From positions 1-64,000 of the forward strand of contig JADKGZ010000007.1 of the NCBI GenBank assembly GCA_016722025.1: DNA of 64,000 bases, written 5' to 3'. The stretch is from Acidimicrobiaceae bacterium (GTDB lineage Bacteria; Actinomycetota; Acidimicrobiia; Acidimicrobiales; Ilumatobacteraceae). Positions 63,335-64,000 of this stretch are shown here, piece after piece. Made by a program: the position numbers and the translations under genes. The notes beneath the pieces were generated by a model. The model ran no database searches. It was not told the origin of the DNA and saw nothing but the letters and a program-made list of their open reading frames with translations. Each line of letters begins with the position of its first letter. The stretch's first letter is position 1.

Positions 63335-63820
63335 TCAGGTCGCCGCGCCGGCGGCAACGCGGTCGCGCGCGGCCTCGGACCTGCCGCCGACGGGCTGGTG
63401 GTTGCCCACTGCGGCAAGACCCATCGCCGGCATGTTGGCGTACACGCACTCGTACTGGCCGGGGCCGATCTTGTACGTCTCGTGGTACACGCCCACGTCG
63501 CCGCTCTTGGCCACGCGCTGGTTGTAGCGCCGCCACGGGCCAAGGTGCGGGTCGTTGGCGTCGCGCGAGAACCTCTCCAGGTGGTCGAAGCTGCGCCAGT
63601 ACTGGATCATCGTGATGGTGCGGCCGGCCCACATCGTGCGGGCGCCCAGCATGCCCTTCTCCGGGTGCTTCATCAGCGTGGCGATCATCTTCGGCATGGC
63701 GCGAAAGACGGGCAGCCACTGGTGCACCTTCCACAGCTTGTTGAAGCGCATGCCGATGACGAAGACGACGAACTCGCCGTCGATCGTTGCGGTGTAGCGC
63801 CCGGGGTGCACCTTGGCCAT
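63335..63820 (-). CDS. DUF4188-family protein
   Basis: A 161-residue protein whose body (GRYTATIDGEFVVFVIGMRF, WLPVFRAMPKMIATLMKHPE, MIQYWRSFDHLERFSRD, GDVGVYHETYKIGPGQYECV) matches DUF4188, a monooxygenase-like ferredoxin-fold family. Biochemical role unknown. AGAGGAG precedes the ATG. It is divergent from a MerR regulator and has an operator-like dyad in its 5' region. Confidence 0.88.
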   Translation of the reverse strand: MAKVHPGRYTATIDGEFVVFVIGMRFNKLWKVHQWLPVFRAMPKMIATLMKHPEKGMLGARTMWAGRTITMIQYWRSFDHLERFSRDANDPHLGPWRRYNQRVAKSGDVGVYHETYKIGPGQYECVYANMPAMGLAAVGNHQPVGGRSEAARDRVAAGAAT

Positions 63821-63845
63821 GTCTGCTCCTCTTGCCAGAAGTAAT

Positions 63846-63898
63846 GGATAGTAATACTATCCGAAATGGACAGTACAACTCACCGTTTAGGATGTCAA
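63846..63898. promoter_or_regulatory. Divergent promoters and MerR-type operator
   Basis: For DUF4188 on the minus strand, TTGACA (63893-63898) and TACTGT (63870-63875) are 17 bases apart, a near-consensus promoter. Between it and the ATG lies a perfect dyad GGATAGT-AAT-ACTATCC (63846-63862), with a related half-site GGACAGT at 63868-63874. For MerR on the plus strand, TAGGAT at 63888-63893 is seven bases before the ATG, so the two promoters overlap face to face. Confidence 0.75.
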
Positions 63899-63900
63899 CC

Positions 63901-64000
63901 ATGCGCATCGGCGATCTGGCCAAGACCACCGGTGTGCCAGTGGCGACGCTGAAGTTCTACCTGCGCGAGGGGCTGCTGCCCGCCGGCACCCCCACCGCCG
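63901..64000 (+). CDS. MerR-family transcriptional regulator (cut by window end)
   Basis: The first 33 codons read MRIGDLAKTTGVPVATLKFY, then LREGLLPAGTPTA, the winged HTH start of MerR regulators. The ligand-binding part lies beyond the window. It faces DUF4188 and probably regulates it through the dyad in between. Confidence 0.9.
   Translation, partial: MRIGDLAKTTGVPVATLKFYLREGLLPAGTPTA

Overview
The window is high-GC chromosomal DNA, most likely from an actinobacterium of the Acidimicrobiia type. The reasons are the tig-clpP-clpX, mreBCD-PBP2-rodA, rne-rplU-rpmA and obg-proB neighbourhoods, ClpX and ClpP motifs close to the actinobacterial versions, many GTG starts, and a -10-like TANNNT hexamer a few bases before many start codons with no Shine-Dalgarno sequence, which suggests leaderless transcripts. 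This assignment is inference; there is no rRNA or taxonomic marker to prove it.

Layout. Positions 1-6434 are a decayed accessory region: two adjacent tyrosine recombinase genes broken by many frameshifts, several short repeats, a tandem duplication of a RHH/PIN toxin-antitoxin locus (both copies damaged), and two copies of a GC palindrome. It ends at the 3' end of a tRNA-Pro(UGG) gene, a classic integration point. From 6571 onward the DNA is ordinary core genome: UspA, a multicopper oxidase and a class V aminotransferase; tig-clpP-clpX-folC-ndk; the rod-shape operon mreB-mreC-mreD-PBP2-rodA; a remnant of a radical-SAM gene followed by rne, rplU, rpmA; an amidohydrolase wreck, dgt, obg-proB, pspA and murJ; a CbxX-type AAA protein facing a MoxR-VWA-cNMP cluster; a purine operon on the minus strand (purSL-purQ-purC-purF, then a purD-purM fusion, purN and guaB); then a mixed metabolic stretch (phosphatase, GMC oxidoreductase, aldo/keto reductase, MBL hydrolase, SURF1, PhyH, kinase-like protein, DUF4262, saccharopine dehydrogenase, SET-domain protein, PEP mutase-like lyase, SAM riboswitch-metX, tRNA-Gly(GCC), acyl-CoA dehydrogenase, msrB, and a DUF4188/MerR divergent pair cut by the window end).

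How genes work together. The minus-strand purine genes overlap by ATGA, GTGA or TGATG junctions and cover most IMP synthesis steps plus guaB. MreBCD, PBP2 and RodA form the elongasome, and MurJ nearby supplies lipid II. Trigger factor, ClpP and ClpX are the folding and proteolysis module. metX sits behind a SAM-sensing leader.

Caveat. At least ten otherwise normal genes (tig, clpX, murJ, guaB, purN, purL and others) carry single-base frameshifts, some in G or C runs, and clpX lacks about 35 conserved residues. Essential genes are unlikely to be dead, so consensus errors in the sequence are the simplest explanation, and the same errors may exaggerate the decay of the first 6 kb.
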